Below are positions 45,585 through 55,224 of a DNA stretch of 64,000 nt, piece after piece. Below the pieces are notes generated by a model that was not told the DNA's origin, searched no databases, and saw only the letters and a program-made list of their open reading frames with translations. Made by a program: the position numbers and the translations under genes. How positions within the stretch are numbered: the stretch's first letter is position 1; every line of letters begins with the position of its first letter. Source of the DNA: Mycobacterium conspicuum (GTDB lineage: Bacteria > Actinomycetota > Actinomycetes > Mycobacteriales > Mycobacteriaceae); NCBI RefSeq assembly GCF_010730195.1, contig NZ_AP022613.1, positions 6,076,001-6,140,000 of the forward strand, read 5' to 3'.

Positions 45585-47030
45585 ATGACCACCGAATCGG
45601 TTGCACCGAAAACGCAAGAATCCGAGCACGAGACCTCGACCGGCTCCGCAACCGGCGTCGCCGAAACCGTGGCTCGCCTGCGCAAGACCTTCGCCACCGG
45701 CCGAACCCGCAGCATCGAATGGCGCAAAAAGCAGTTGCTGGCGCTCGCGGCGCTGATGGAAGAGAACGAGGACGCGATCGCCAAGGCGCTCGCCGAGGAC
45801 CTGGACCGTAACCCGACCGAGGCGTTCATCGCCGACGTCGCGACGACGGCCAGTGAGGCGAAATACGCGGCCAAGAAGCTGCGCAAGTGGACCCGCCGCC
45901 GGCACCTGCTGTTGGAGTTGCCGCAGCTGCCCGGCCGGGGCTGGGTGGAGTACGAGCCGTATGGCACCGTGCTGATCATCGGCGCCTGGAACTACCCGTT
46001 CTATCTGACGCTGGGTCCGGCCGTCGGCGCGATCGCCGCCGGCAACGCCGTCATCCTCAAACCCTCGGAGATCGCCGCCGCGTCGTCGCGGCTGATGGCC
46101 GAGCTGGTGCCCCGCTACCTCGACAACGACGCGATCGCGGTGGTCGAGGGCGACGGCATGGTGAGCCAGGAGCTGATCGCCCAGGGCCTGGATCGGGTCA
46201 TGTTCACCGGCGGCACCGAGATCGGCCGCAAGGTCTATCAGGGCGCGGCCCCGCACCTGACCCCGGTCACCCTCGAGCTCGGCGGCAAGAGCCCCGTGGT
46301 GGTGGCGGCCGACGCCGACGTGGAGGTGGCCGCCAAGCGGATCGCCTGGATGAAGATCCTCAATGGCGGGCAGACCTGCGTGGCCCCCGACTACGTGCTG
46401 GCCGACGCCAGCATCCGCGACGAACTGGTCAGCAAGATCGGCGCCGCCCTCACCAAGTTCCGCTCGCAGGACGACCAGTCCGGGATGCGCATCGTCAACC
46501 AACGTCAGTTCGATAGGTTGAGCGGCTACATCGCGGCCGCCGAAGCCGACGGGAAGGCCAAGGTGGCCGCCGGCGGCAAGTGCGACGCGTCGAGCCTGCG
46601 GATCCAGCCGACCGTCGTCGTCGACCCCGACCCCGACGGACCGTTGATGACCAACGAAATCTTCGGGCCGATCCTGCCGGTCATCACCGTCCAAAACCTG
46701 GATGACGCAATACGTTTCATCAACGCCCGGCCAAAGCCGTTGTCGGCGTACCTGTTCACCAAGGGACGCGAAACCCGCGAGCGCTTCATCAAGGAAGTCC
46801 CGGCCGGCGGCATGTTGGTGAATCACCTCGCCTTCCAGGTGTCGACGGCCAAGCTGCCGTTCGGCGGTGTCGGCGCCTCGGGCATGGGGGCCTATCACGG
46901 CAAGTGGGGGTTCGACGAGTTCAGCCACCGCAAGTCGGTGCTGACCAAACCGACTCGTCCCGACCTGTCCAGCTTCATCTACCCGCCCTACACGGAGCGC
47001 GCGCTGAAGCTTGCACGTCGCATGTTCTGA
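45585..47030 (+). CDS. Aldehyde dehydrogenase (Rv0147 homologue)
   Basis: Encodes 481 residues (506 in Rv0147). The catalytic residues are Cys265 (GGQTCVAPDY) and Glu231 (LELGGKSP), with FTGGTEIGRKVY for NAD binding. It is of the class 3 / fatty aldehyde type, as judged by the short N-terminus and GAWNYPFYLTLGP. It oxidises aldehydes, probably from lipid breakdown, with NAD(P). An SDR gene follows 42 bp later. Confidence 0.93.
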   Translation: MTTESVAPKTQESEHETSTGSATGVAETVARLRKTFATGRTRSIEWRKKQLLALAALMEENEDAIAKALAEDLDRNPTEAFIADVATTASEAKYAAKKLRKWTRRRHLLLELPQLPGRGWVEYEPYGTVLIIGAWNYPFYLTLGPAVGAIAAGNAVILKPSEIAAASSRLMAELVPRYLDNDAIAVVEGDGMVSQELIAQGLDRVMFTGGTEIGRKVYQGAAPHLTPVTLELGGKSPVVVAADADVEVAAKRIAWMKILNGGQTCVAPDYVLADASIRDELVSKIGAALTKFRSQDDQSGMRIVNQRQFDRLSGYIAAAEADGKAKVAAGGKCDASSLRIQPTVVVDPDPDGPLMTNEIFGPILPVITVQNLDDAIRFINARPKPLSAYLFTKGRETRERFIKEVPAGGMLVNHLAFQVSTAKLPFGGVGASGMGAYHGKWGFDEFSHRKSVLTKPTRPDLSSFIYPPYTERALKLARRMF

Positions 47031-47072
47031 TTGTTTGTTCGCCCCTGAATCGCTCTGCCAGAAAGGAACCTG

Positions 47073-47933
47073 ATGCCAGGAGTGCAGGATCGTGTCGTCG
47101 TCGTCACCGGAGCCGGTGGGGGATTGGGCCGTGAATACGCCCTGACCCTCGCCCGCGAGGGCGCCAGCGTCGTCGTCAATGACCTCGGCGGAGCCCGCGA
47201 CGGCACCGGCGCCGGCCTCAACATGGCCGACGAGGTGGTCAAGGAGATCAAGGACGCGGGTGGCCGCGCGGCCGCCAACTACGACAGCGTCGCCGAGCCC
47301 GAGGGTGCGGCCAACATCATCAAGACCGCGCTCGACGAGTTCGGTGCCATACACGGCGTGGTGAGCAACGCCGGGATCCTGCGCGACGGCACCTTCCACA
47401 AGATGTCGTTCGAGAACTGGGACGCCGTGCTCAAGGTGCACCTCTACGGCGGCTACAACGTGATCCGCGCGGCATGGCCGCACTTCCGCGAGCAGAGCTT
47501 CGGCCGGGTGGTCGTGGCCACCTCCACCAGCGGGCTGTTCGGCAACTTCGGCCAGGCCAACTACGGCGCGGCCAAGCTTGGACTGGTCGGCCTGATCAAC
47601 ACGCTGGCGCAGGAGGGGCGGAAATACAACATCCACGCCAACGCGCTGGCCCCGATCGCGGCCACCCGGATGACGCAGGACATCCTGCCGCCCGAGGTGT
47701 TCGAGAAGCTGACACCGGACTATGTCGCGCCGGTGATCGGCTACCTGTGCACCGAGGAATGTGAGGACAACGGGTCGGTGTTCATCGTCGGCGGCGGCAA
47801 GGTGCAGCGCACCGCGCTGTTCCAGAACGAGGGCGTCACCTTCGGCAAGCCGCCGTCGGTGGACGAGGTCGCCTCCCGTTGGGCTGAGATCACCGATCTG
47901 TCGGCTGCGCAAAAAGCCAACTTTAGCTTGTAG
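47073..47933 (+). CDS. SDR-family dehydrogenase (Rv0148 homologue)
   Basis: Encodes 286 residues from an ATG preceded by AGAAAGGA. The nucleotide loop is VTGAGGGLGREYAL, and the catalytic residues are Tyr164 and Lys168 in NYGAAK. It resembles the dehydrogenase domain of the peroxisomal multifunctional enzyme type 2 (17-beta-HSD4), which acts on 3-hydroxyacyl-CoA; a role in lipid or steroid side-chain oxidation is plausible. Confidence 0.93.
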   Translation: MPGVQDRVVVVTGAGGGLGREYALTLAREGASVVVNDLGGARDGTGAGLNMADEVVKEIKDAGGRAAANYDSVAEPEGAANIIKTALDEFGAIHGVVSNAGILRDGTFHKMSFENWDAVLKVHLYGGYNVIRAAWPHFREQSFGRVVVATSTSGLFGNFGQANYGAAKLGLVGLINTLAQEGRKYNIHANALAPIAATRMTQDILPPEVFEKLTPDYVAPVIGYLCTEECEDNGSVFIVGGGKVQRTALFQNEGVTFGKPPSVDEVASRWAEITDLSAAQKANFSL

Positions 47934-47938
47934 CCTGC

Positions 47939-48907
47939 ATGAAAGCCTGTGTCGTACAGGAGCTTTCGGGACCGTCGGGAATTGTCTACTCCGATATCGA
48001 TGACGTCGCCGAGGACGACGACAAGGTCATCATCGATGTCCGCGCCGCCGGGGTGTGCTTTCCCGACCTGCTGATGACGAAGGGCGAGTATCAACTCAAG
48101 TTGCCGCCGCCCTTCGTCCCCGGCATGGAAACCTCGGGCGTCGTCCTGTCGGCGCCGGAGGACTCGGGATTCCAAGTGGGCGAACGGGTTTCGGCATTCG
48201 GCGTGCTCGGCTGCTACGCGGAGCGGGTGGCGGTCCCGGTGGGCAACGTGCTGCGCAGCCCGGCGGAACTCGATGACGCCCAAGCGGTTTCGCTGCTGGT
48301 CAACTACAACACCATGTACTTCGCGCTGGCTCGGCGCGCCGCGATGCACCCGGGTGACTCGGTGCTGGTGCTGGGCGCCGCCGGCGGGGTGGGCACGGCG
48401 GCCATCCAGATCGCCAGGGCGATGAACGCCAGCCAGGTGATCGCCGTGGTGCACCGGGCGGGAGCGTCCGATTACGTTGCGTCCCTTGGCGCCGACGTGG
48501 TGCTGCCGCTGACCGACGGGTGGGCCGAGCGGGTGCGCGAATACACCCACGGTCGGGGCGTGGACATCGTCGTCGACCCCGTCGGTGGGCCCACCTTCGA
48601 CGACGCGATTCGCGTGCTCGCCATCGACGGCAAACTGCTGGTGATCGGCTTCGCCGCCGGCGGCATTCCCACCGTGCAGGTCAACCGGCTGCTGCTGCGC
48701 AACGTCAGCGTGGTCGGCGTCGCGTGGGGCGAGTACCTCAACAAGGTGCCCGGCTCGGCCGCGCTGTTCGCCTCGGGGCTGAGCCAACTGGTGTTCATGG
48801 GCCTGAAACCGCCACCGCCGCAACGCTATCCGCTATCTGAAGCACCGGAGGCGCTGCAGTGTCTCGCCGACGGCGGTGTGCTCGGCAAGCTGGTGCTCGA
48901 GCCGTAA
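47939..48907 (+). CDS. Quinone oxidoreductase (Rv0149 homologue)
   Basis: Encodes 322 residues of the MDR family with the zinc-free NADPH:quinone reductase pattern: GLFVPGMETSG-like motif VPGMETSGVVL, then VLVLGAAGGVGTAAIQIARA. It starts 5 bp after the SDR gene and is likely co-transcribed with it and the aldehyde dehydrogenase. Confidence 0.93.
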   Translation: MKACVVQELSGPSGIVYSDIDDVAEDDDKVIIDVRAAGVCFPDLLMTKGEYQLKLPPPFVPGMETSGVVLSAPEDSGFQVGERVSAFGVLGCYAERVAVPVGNVLRSPAELDDAQAVSLLVNYNTMYFALARRAAMHPGDSVLVLGAAGGVGTAAIQIARAMNASQVIAVVHRAGASDYVASLGADVVLPLTDGWAERVREYTHGRGVDIVVDPVGGPTFDDAIRVLAIDGKLLVIGFAAGGIPTVQVNRLLLRNVSVVGVAWGEYLNKVPGSAALFASGLSQLVFMGLKPPPPQRYPLSEAPEALQCLADGGVLGKLVLEP

Positions 48908-48916
48908 CGGCCGAAG

Positions 48917-50674
48917 CTAGAGGCTGATGCCGAATGCGTTCAGTACGACCTCGAGCTCGATGAGGGCTGCCAGTGAGATCAAGGCCGTGTCGGCGGCAAA
49001 CGGAGCGACGAGCGCATACTGCAAGCCACCCAAAACGTCGCCGCCGAGGGCCTGCTGAATTCCGCTCAGGAACAGGTTGATGTCGTAGGCCGGCATCACG
49101 GTGACCAAGGTATTGATGATGTCTGCCGTCGGCAGCAGGGCTCCGTAGAGGTTCGCAGCGGTGTTGGAGATCCCGTTGGCGGCGTTGGTGACCGCCGTTT
49201 GGATCGCCGGGATGATGCTGTCGGGTGACAGGCCCGCCACTGCGGAGCTCAGGGAGTGCAGCGCGGCCTGCTGGCCGCCCGTCGTGCCCAGCGCGGCCAG
49301 TTGGTGCGACACGTTGGCCACCGACGTCGCGGTTTGCGTTTGGATGTCGCTGTTGAAGGCCACGGCCCCCTGATGGGCCCCGAGGATCAGGTCCTGCGCC
49401 AGCAGGGCCTTGTTGTAGTGGGGGAACAGCCCGAAATACGTTTGCACGTCGGCCGGGGCGGTGCTGTAGCCATAGTGGGGGTCTCCGTAGCCCAGGTTGA
49501 CGAGCATCGTCAGGTCCGGTTGCAGCAGATCGGCCAGCGGATTGCCGATGCCCGGGATCAACCGCAGCGGCTCCAACAGCGGCAGACCGTTGGGCGTGGT
49601 GATCATGTAGTAGTTGGTGACGCCGTTGTAGCCCGGCGACGTCGGCAACGTCACCAGCTCGTAGCCCGGGGGCAGCGCCGACGGGTCCAGGCTCGGGTAC
49701 TGGCCGTGCACGAACGCGATGCCCAATTCCGCGTTCAGGTCGGACAGCAGGTTAAGCGGGTATCTCGGGAAGTCGGCCCAGCCGTCGTATTCCAGCGTGT
49801 AAATGTTGGTCGGGTAGATGGTGTCCGAGGGCGTCGCGCCGTACAGCGTCAACCCGAGGGCGGGGAACTGCAGAGGGTGACCACCGAAGCCCGGGAAGCG
49901 GGCAAAAAAGCCGCCGTTGGGATTCATCTGGTTACCCAGCAGGGTGAAGCTCAGTTGGTCGGCGCTTGGCGGGTTCGGGTTGAGCAATGGGTTCGCGAGG
50001 TTGATCATTTCCAGCGAGGAAATGTCGGCGCTCTGCGAATAGCCCAAAATGGCGACGCTGTCACCGGGATTGGCGGCCAGCGTGGTTTTGATCGCGCTGT
50101 CGAGGATCTGCAGGCCCTGACTTATCGACGGGGTGAGGGGCAGGCTTTTGAGGATCAGCGGGTAGTAGCCCTCGGGCGTGAACAGGGGGTTCGCGTTCTG
50201 CGGAAGCACATTGAAGCCGTGGTTGACGTAGTTCAGGACGGCGGTCACGTACTCCGGCGGCGGGATCGGCAAACCGCTGCCGCCCATGATCAAACCGAAC
50301 GTCGTCCCCTGCAGCATCGGCTGCACGACCGGAGCCGGTCCGCCCAGGATGGGGCCGATGGGGCCGCCGATCAGGTGGCTGAGCGCGCTGGCACTGGCGG
50401 CTTCGGCCCCCGCGTAGGCGTGCCCGGCGGCGGCCAGCGCCGCGGCGAACTCGTCGTGAAATGCCGCGGCGTGATTGAGGACCGCCTGATACTGCTGGGC
50501 GTAGCCGCCGAACAATTTCGCGGCGGCCGCCGATACCTCATCCGCGGCCGCGGCCACCACACCCGTCGTGGGACCCGCGGCGGCCCCGGTTGCCTCGCTG
50601 ATCGACGACCTGATGGCCGTAACGCTCTTGGCCGCTGTCTGGACCAGTTCCGGTTCGGTGATCAAGGTCGTCAT
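48917..50674 (-). CDS. PE1: PE-PPE serine hydrolase, PE1-type
   Basis: Encodes 585 residues (588 in Rv0151c). The ATG at 50674 is preceded by GAAGGGAA. The PE domain (1-92) ends with YAGAE, the ESX secretion signal. The PE-PPE alpha/beta hydrolase domain begins with MGGSGLPIP and carries the GxSxS nucleophile Ser213 in GYSQS. A C-terminal helical extension of about 190 residues follows. Members hydrolyse short- to medium-chain esters and act on or outside the cell wall. The symbol rests on position next to the Rv0149 homologue. Confidence 0.9.
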   Translation of the reverse strand: MTTLITEPELVQTAAKSVTAIRSSISEATGAAAGPTTGVVAAAADEVSAAAAKLFGGYAQQYQAVLNHAAAFHDEFAAALAAAGHAYAGAEAASASALSHLIGGPIGPILGGPAPVVQPMLQGTTFGLIMGGSGLPIPPPEYVTAVLNYVNHGFNVLPQNANPLFTPEGYYPLILKSLPLTPSISQGLQILDSAIKTTLAANPGDSVAILGYSQSADISSLEMINLANPLLNPNPPSADQLSFTLLGNQMNPNGGFFARFPGFGGHPLQFPALGLTLYGATPSDTIYPTNIYTLEYDGWADFPRYPLNLLSDLNAELGIAFVHGQYPSLDPSALPPGYELVTLPTSPGYNGVTNYYMITTPNGLPLLEPLRLIPGIGNPLADLLQPDLTMLVNLGYGDPHYGYSTAPADVQTYFGLFPHYNKALLAQDLILGAHQGAVAFNSDIQTQTATSVANVSHQLAALGTTGGQQAALHSLSSAVAGLSPDSIIPAIQTAVTNAANGISNTAANLYGALLPTADIINTLVTVMPAYDINLFLSGIQQALGGDVLGGLQYALVAPFAADTALISLAALIELEVVLNAFGISL

Positions 50675-50883
50675 CGGCTGTTCCCTTCACGCAGGTGCCT
50701 GTACATACCGACAACGCGGTGAGACCGATGACCTGACCAACCCGGCCATCGCGGTGCCCGGCATTGAAGTAGCTTAGAGCGGTTTGCTTAGTATGTCCGC
50801 GATTTACCTTTTGTTTCTGCGCCGGTTCCGGCGCACGCGAGAACCGTTGCGGGCGCGGGGTTTCTGACACCGATCGGATTGCG

Positions 50884-52542
50884 CTAGGGCAGCAGGCTCC
50901 TGATATCGGCGATGTTTTGGGCAATAGCTGAGCCGATGACGTCGATTTCGACCAGGGCCGCGACGGTGGCCAGCCCAATGTCGGCGGCGATCGGATAGCC
51001 GATCGCGTTGGCCAGGTTGCCCTGCAGTAGCTGGCCCACGAACAGGGTGGCGTCGTAGGCGGGCAGCGTGGTCACGAACGCGAGCAACGTGTCCGCCGTG
51101 GGCTGCAGGACGGCGTAGTCCGTCGAGATGATCGACGCGATCGTGTTGGCGATGTTGAGCGGGGTCGGCGGGACCGCGGGCGGCATCGAACTTGGTGTCG
51201 GCGGCGAGAAGGCCTGCACAAATTGCGGTTCGAACTTCGGCAGCGTGATCGGCGTCGAGTGGATGTTCGCCAGATCGGCGTGGAAGGCCTGGATGCCCTG
51301 CTGGGTTCCGGTGGCCAGGTCGCCCAGGACGACGCTCGCGCCGACGTGCGGGGCCAATCCGAACGGGGTGGTCACATTCGCGTATCCGGTCGACCAGCCG
51401 TAGTCGGGGTTGCCGTAGCCGAGATTCACCAGCACTTTCAAGTCGGGTTGGAGCAGGTCGGCGATCGGATTGCCGATGACCGGTATGGCCCGCACCGGAT
51501 CCAGCAGCGGCAGATTCTCGGTGGGAATGATGTAGTAGTGCGTGACGCCACCGTTGGTGTAGTAGTCGGGCGACGTCGTCAACGGAATCGCGTTGTCCAC
51601 CTGTATCGGCGTGACCGCGGGATGACCCAGGAACGGGCTCACGTACGTCGTGTGCACGGTGAGGATCCCCATCACCGCGTTGAGGTCGGACAAGAAGTTG
51701 AGCGGGTACTGCGGGAAGTCGGCGAAGCCGTCGTATTCCAGCGTGTAGATGTCGGTGGGGTAGATCGTGTCCGCGGGTGTGCCGCCGTAGAACGTCAGCC
51801 CGAGACTCGGGATGCTCAGGCCCGGGAAGCGGGCGAGCATGCCGCCATTGGGGTTCATCTCGTTGCCGACCAAGACGAAGTGAAGTTGATCCGCGGTCGG
51901 CGCCAGCGGACCCATGGCCGCGAGCTTCTGCATTTCCAGCGAGGCGATGATGGCGCTCTGCGAGTAACCGAAGACGGTGAGGGTGTTCGTGGAGCCTTGG
52001 GGGAGTTGTTGGGTGATCGCGTCGTCGAGGATTCTCAGGCCCTCGGTTACCGAACTATTCAACGTCATGCTCTTGACGCCGGTGAGTGGGTAGAGCTCTT
52101 CGGGCGTGAACAGCGCCTGCAGCGCGTTGACCGATCGGACGTAGAGGTTGTTGGCGTTGGTGACGTACGTCGTCGTGGGGGTCGGGTTTCCGGTGGGGCC
52201 CAAGAACAACGTCAGGTCGGAGTTGATGGGCGTGAATTGCGGCGCCGCCAAGGCGCCGGCGTTGGCGCCCTCGATGTTCGCGTACGCGTTGCCCGCGTTC
52301 GACAGCGCTTGGGTGAATTCGTGATGAAACGCCGCCGCGTGTTTGACGACGGCTTGGTAGTCCTGGCCGTAGGCGCCGAAGAGTTTCGTGATCGCCGCCG
52401 ACACCTCATCGGCGGCCGGCGCCAACAGCACCGACGTGGGGCCCGCGGCGGCCGCGTGCGCCGCGCTGATCGCCGAACCAATCCCCTCGACATCGGTGGC
52501 GACCGCCGCGATGATGTGCGGCTCAGTGATCACAAAGGTCAT
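50884..52542 (-). CDS. PE-PPE serine hydrolase, extra tandem copy
   Basis: Encodes 552 residues from the ATG at 52542, eight bases after GGAAGGA; ten upstream codons with a second ATG are not used. The PE domain ends with YANIE. The hydrolase motif GYSQS has Ser194. Where the neighbours have MGGSG, this copy reads FLGPTGNPTP, so an otherwise conserved glycine-rich loop that may form part of the oxyanion hole is altered. In M. tuberculosis two PE-PPE genes lie here; this middle one is extra. Confidence 0.88.
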   Translation of the reverse strand: MTFVITEPHIIAAVATDVEGIGSAISAAHAAAAGPTSVLLAPAADEVSAAITKLFGAYGQDYQAVVKHAAAFHHEFTQALSNAGNAYANIEGANAGALAAPQFTPINSDLTLFLGPTGNPTPTTTYVTNANNLYVRSVNALQALFTPEELYPLTGVKSMTLNSSVTEGLRILDDAITQQLPQGSTNTLTVFGYSQSAIIASLEMQKLAAMGPLAPTADQLHFVLVGNEMNPNGGMLARFPGLSIPSLGLTFYGGTPADTIYPTDIYTLEYDGFADFPQYPLNFLSDLNAVMGILTVHTTYVSPFLGHPAVTPIQVDNAIPLTTSPDYYTNGGVTHYYIIPTENLPLLDPVRAIPVIGNPIADLLQPDLKVLVNLGYGNPDYGWSTGYANVTTPFGLAPHVGASVVLGDLATGTQQGIQAFHADLANIHSTPITLPKFEPQFVQAFSPPTPSSMPPAVPPTPLNIANTIASIISTDYAVLQPTADTLLAFVTTLPAYDATLFVGQLLQGNLANAIGYPIAADIGLATVAALVEIDVIGSAIAQNIADIRSLLP

Positions 52543-52633
52543 CAGCACGTCCTTCCCCGCGATGGTGCTCATCAGCGTAGAGGGATCTGGCCAGCCTGTC
52601 GGGCATTTCCCGTATCAGTTGCGCGCGAACCCT

Positions 52634-54283
52634 TTAGGGGATCAGGTCGGTGAAGTCTTTGATGATCGAGGCGACCGCGCCTAAGACGACCAAGCCCTCG
52701 ACACCGCCCGCCACAATCAGCAGGCCGGTGGTGGCGGCGATCGGGTAGCCGATCGCGTTGACTAACCCCATCGGGTCGCCGGCCAGCGCCTGCGCGATCC
52801 CGCCGAGGAAGAGGTTGACGTCGTAGGCGGGCACCGAGATCAGGGCGGCGTTGACGATGTCGGCGGTGGGGAGCAGCACGCCGTAACCGGTCGAAAGGGC
52901 CTGGGAGAACGCATTTGTGACGTTGGTGGTCACCGTTTCGAGGTGATTGATGAAACCGTCGGTCGACGGTGGCGCAATCGTCGGCAGCGAGTGCGGGATG
53001 CTCGGTACCGACATGCCCGATATCTCGGCCGCGATGTCGTGTGACGCAGCGGTGACTCCCTGCTGGGCCCCGGTGGCGAGATCGGCGGCGATGACGCCGG
53101 GGCTGACGTGCGGGAAGAGCCCGAACGGTGTGGTGAGATTCGCCGGCCCGGTTGAATAGCCATAGTTGGGATCGCCGTACCCCAGATTGACGAGCACCCG
53201 CAGGTCCGGCTGCAGCAGATCGACCAGCGGTTGGCCGATCACCGGGATCTTGCTCAGCGGCTGTATCAGCGGCAGGTTCGGGTTGAGAACCATGTAGTAG
53301 TTGGTGTTTCCGGTGTAGTCCGGCGATGTCGGCAATTGCTCGAGGGAGTAGCCGGGTGGCAGCGCCGACGGGTCGAGGTGCGGGTAGAGGGGGTGCACCA
53401 GGACGATGCCCGCGACGGCGTTCAGGTCGGCGAAGATATTGAGCGGGTATTGCGGGAAGTCGGCGAAGCCGTCGTATTCGATCGTGTAAATGTTGGTCGT
53501 GTACGGGGTATCCGCGGGCGTCGCCCCGTAGAAGTCGATACCCAGGCTCGGCAGCGTCAGGCCCGGGAAGCGGGCGAGCAGACCGCCGTTGGGGGCCATG
53601 AGATCCGCCAACAGGTTGAAGGCGAGTTGGTTGGGCGCCGGCGGGTTCGGGGTGAGTTGGGGATTCATCAGGTTCTGCATTTCCAGCGACGCGATGATGG
53701 TGCTCTGCGAATAGCCTTGCACCAGAACGCTATTGCCGGCCCCGATTTGTTGTTTGATGGTGGCGTCGAGGATTTGGACGCCTTCGTTCACCGAGATGTT
53801 CAGCGGCAGGCTCTTGGTGCCGGTGAGCGGGTACAGGTTCTCGGGTGTGAAGATGGTGTCCACGCCGTTCCAGGTGTAATGCAGCTTGGCCCAGTTGAGA
53901 ACGCCGGTCACGTAGCTCGAATCCGGTATCGGGTTGCCGCTGCCGCCCATGACGACGGCGACGATATTTCCGGTCAGGGGTGAGTCGCCCAGTAGCGCTT
54001 GGGCGCCCGCTTCTGCTGCCGCGTAGCTGCTTCCGGCCGATGCCAGCGCCGCGGTGAACTCGTCGTGAAAGGCGGCCGCGAGCCGAGCGACGGCCTGGTA
54101 CTGCCGACCGTATGCGCCAAAGAGTTTCGCGATGGCCTCCGACACCTCGTCGGCGGCGGCCGGCGCCAGACCCGAAATCGGGCTCTCGGCCGCGGCGTTG
54201 GCGCCGGTGATCGTCGACCCGAGCTGTTCGATGTCCGCGGCAACCGACGCCAGCGCTTGCGGTTCAACGAGAAGGTCGGCCAT
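52634..54283 (-). CDS. PE2: PE-PPE serine hydrolase, PE2-type
   Basis: Encodes 549 residues from the ATG at 54283, after GGGGGAT; an ATG three codons upstream is an alternative. PE domain ends YAAAE, then MGGSGNPIP and nucleophile Ser192 in GYSQS. The sequence shares long stretches with the preceding copy (FTPENLYPLTGTKSL and YDGFADFPQYPLN), so the two are likely products of recent duplication. It lies next to ptpB, as PE2 (Rv0152c, 525 residues) does. Confidence 0.88.
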   Translation of the reverse strand: MADLLVEPQALASVAADIEQLGSTITGANAAAESPISGLAPAAADEVSEAIAKLFGAYGRQYQAVARLAAAFHDEFTAALASAGSSYAAAEAGAQALLGDSPLTGNIVAVVMGGSGNPIPDSSYVTGVLNWAKLHYTWNGVDTIFTPENLYPLTGTKSLPLNISVNEGVQILDATIKQQIGAGNSVLVQGYSQSTIIASLEMQNLMNPQLTPNPPAPNQLAFNLLADLMAPNGGLLARFPGLTLPSLGIDFYGATPADTPYTTNIYTIEYDGFADFPQYPLNIFADLNAVAGIVLVHPLYPHLDPSALPPGYSLEQLPTSPDYTGNTNYYMVLNPNLPLIQPLSKIPVIGQPLVDLLQPDLRVLVNLGYGDPNYGYSTGPANLTTPFGLFPHVSPGVIAADLATGAQQGVTAASHDIAAEISGMSVPSIPHSLPTIAPPSTDGFINHLETVTTNVTNAFSQALSTGYGVLLPTADIVNAALISVPAYDVNLFLGGIAQALAGDPMGLVNAIGYPIAATTGLLIVAGGVEGLVVLGAVASIIKDFTDLIP

Positions 54284-54390
54284 CGACTTCATCCCCCTGG
54301 GCGAATTGGGACACCATTGCCGATGATCAGCCTAGGTCCATCGCGCGCGCCTGTCCGGCTGTTGCGGTAAAGCGTTGCCGCCCAGGCGGT

Positions 54391-55224
54391 TCAGGACAGC
54401 AGCGCGCCGCGCAGTCGGTCGATGTGAGTCGCGGTGATGCCGGCGTCGCGCAGGTAGTCGTCCAGTGACCCGTACGTCTCGTCGATGGTGCGGCGCGAAG
54501 TGTCCAGGTACTCCGGGCGGACCCCGAGGACCTCATCGGACAGGCGCGCCTCGGTGAACTTCAGGATCTCCGGGGTCACCTCGATGTCGGTGCGTTGCGA
54601 GAGCGACTCGGTGATCCGCTCCCGCAGCACCGATACCGAGTCGTTGCTGCGCAGGTAGTCGGCGACGATGGCGTCGCGATCGAGGCCGATCATCTCCAGC
54701 ACGGTGGCGATCACGAAACCGGTGCGGTCCTTGCCCGCGAAGCAGTGCGTGAGCACCGCGCGCCCTTCCCCGAGCAGGGTGACGACTTGGCGCAGCGCGC
54801 GTTGTGTGCCGTTGCGCGTTGGGAATTGGCGATATTCGTCGATCATGTACCGGGCCGCGACCTCGGCGGGAGACTCGCCGGAATCGTCCGGCCCGCCGGC
54901 TTCGAAAGCCTTGCGAAATGCCAACTCGTGCGGCGGTTCGGCGTCGGGCTCGACGTCATTCTGCTCCCCAAGGTCAGGCATGGGCAGCAGGTGGATGTCG
55001 ACGCCGTCGGGAACCAGTCCCGGACCCCGGCGGGCCACTTCCCGAGCCGCGCGCAGGTCGGCGACGTCGGTGACGCCCAGCCGCCGGAGTGTCGTGCGGC
55101 CGTCGTCGTCGAGGCGACTCAGCTCGCCGGACCGGAACAGTCGGCCCGGGCGCAGGCCCGTGGTGCCGTCGGCGACATCGCGAAAGTTCCACGCGCCGGA
55201 CAGTTCTTGCAGCGCCTCAGTCAT
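54391..55224 (-). CDS. ptpB: Secreted protein/lipid phosphatase PtpB
   Basis: Encodes 277 residues (276 in Rv0153c). The phosphatase loop HCFAGKDRTG contains the nucleophile Cys161. The acidic loop LLPMPDLGEQND and the lid region around RYMIDEYRQFPTRNG follow the same order as in M. tuberculosis. The enzyme dephosphorylates phosphotyrosine and phosphoinositides, and in M. tuberculosis acts inside macrophages. No signal peptide is visible. Its start overlaps the fadE2 stop by 8 bp. Confidence 0.95.
   Translation of the reverse strand: MTEALQELSGAWNFRDVADGTTGLRPGRLFRSGELSRLDDDGRTTLRRLGVTDVADLRAAREVARRGPGLVPDGVDIHLLPMPDLGEQNDVEPDAEPPHELAFRKAFEAGGPDDSGESPAEVAARYMIDEYRQFPTRNGTQRALRQVVTLLGEGRAVLTHCFAGKDRTGFVIATVLEMIGLDRDAIVADYLRSNDSVSVLRERITESLSQRTDIEVTPEILKFTEARLSDEVLGVRPEYLDTSRRTIDETYGSLDDYLRDAGITATHIDRLRGALLS

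Noticed and set aside
45522..47912. 796-residue open frame opposite the aldehyde dehydrogenase and SDR genes
   Set aside because: High-GC DNA leaves few stop codons; the frame spans two recognised genes and has no similarity or initiation signal.
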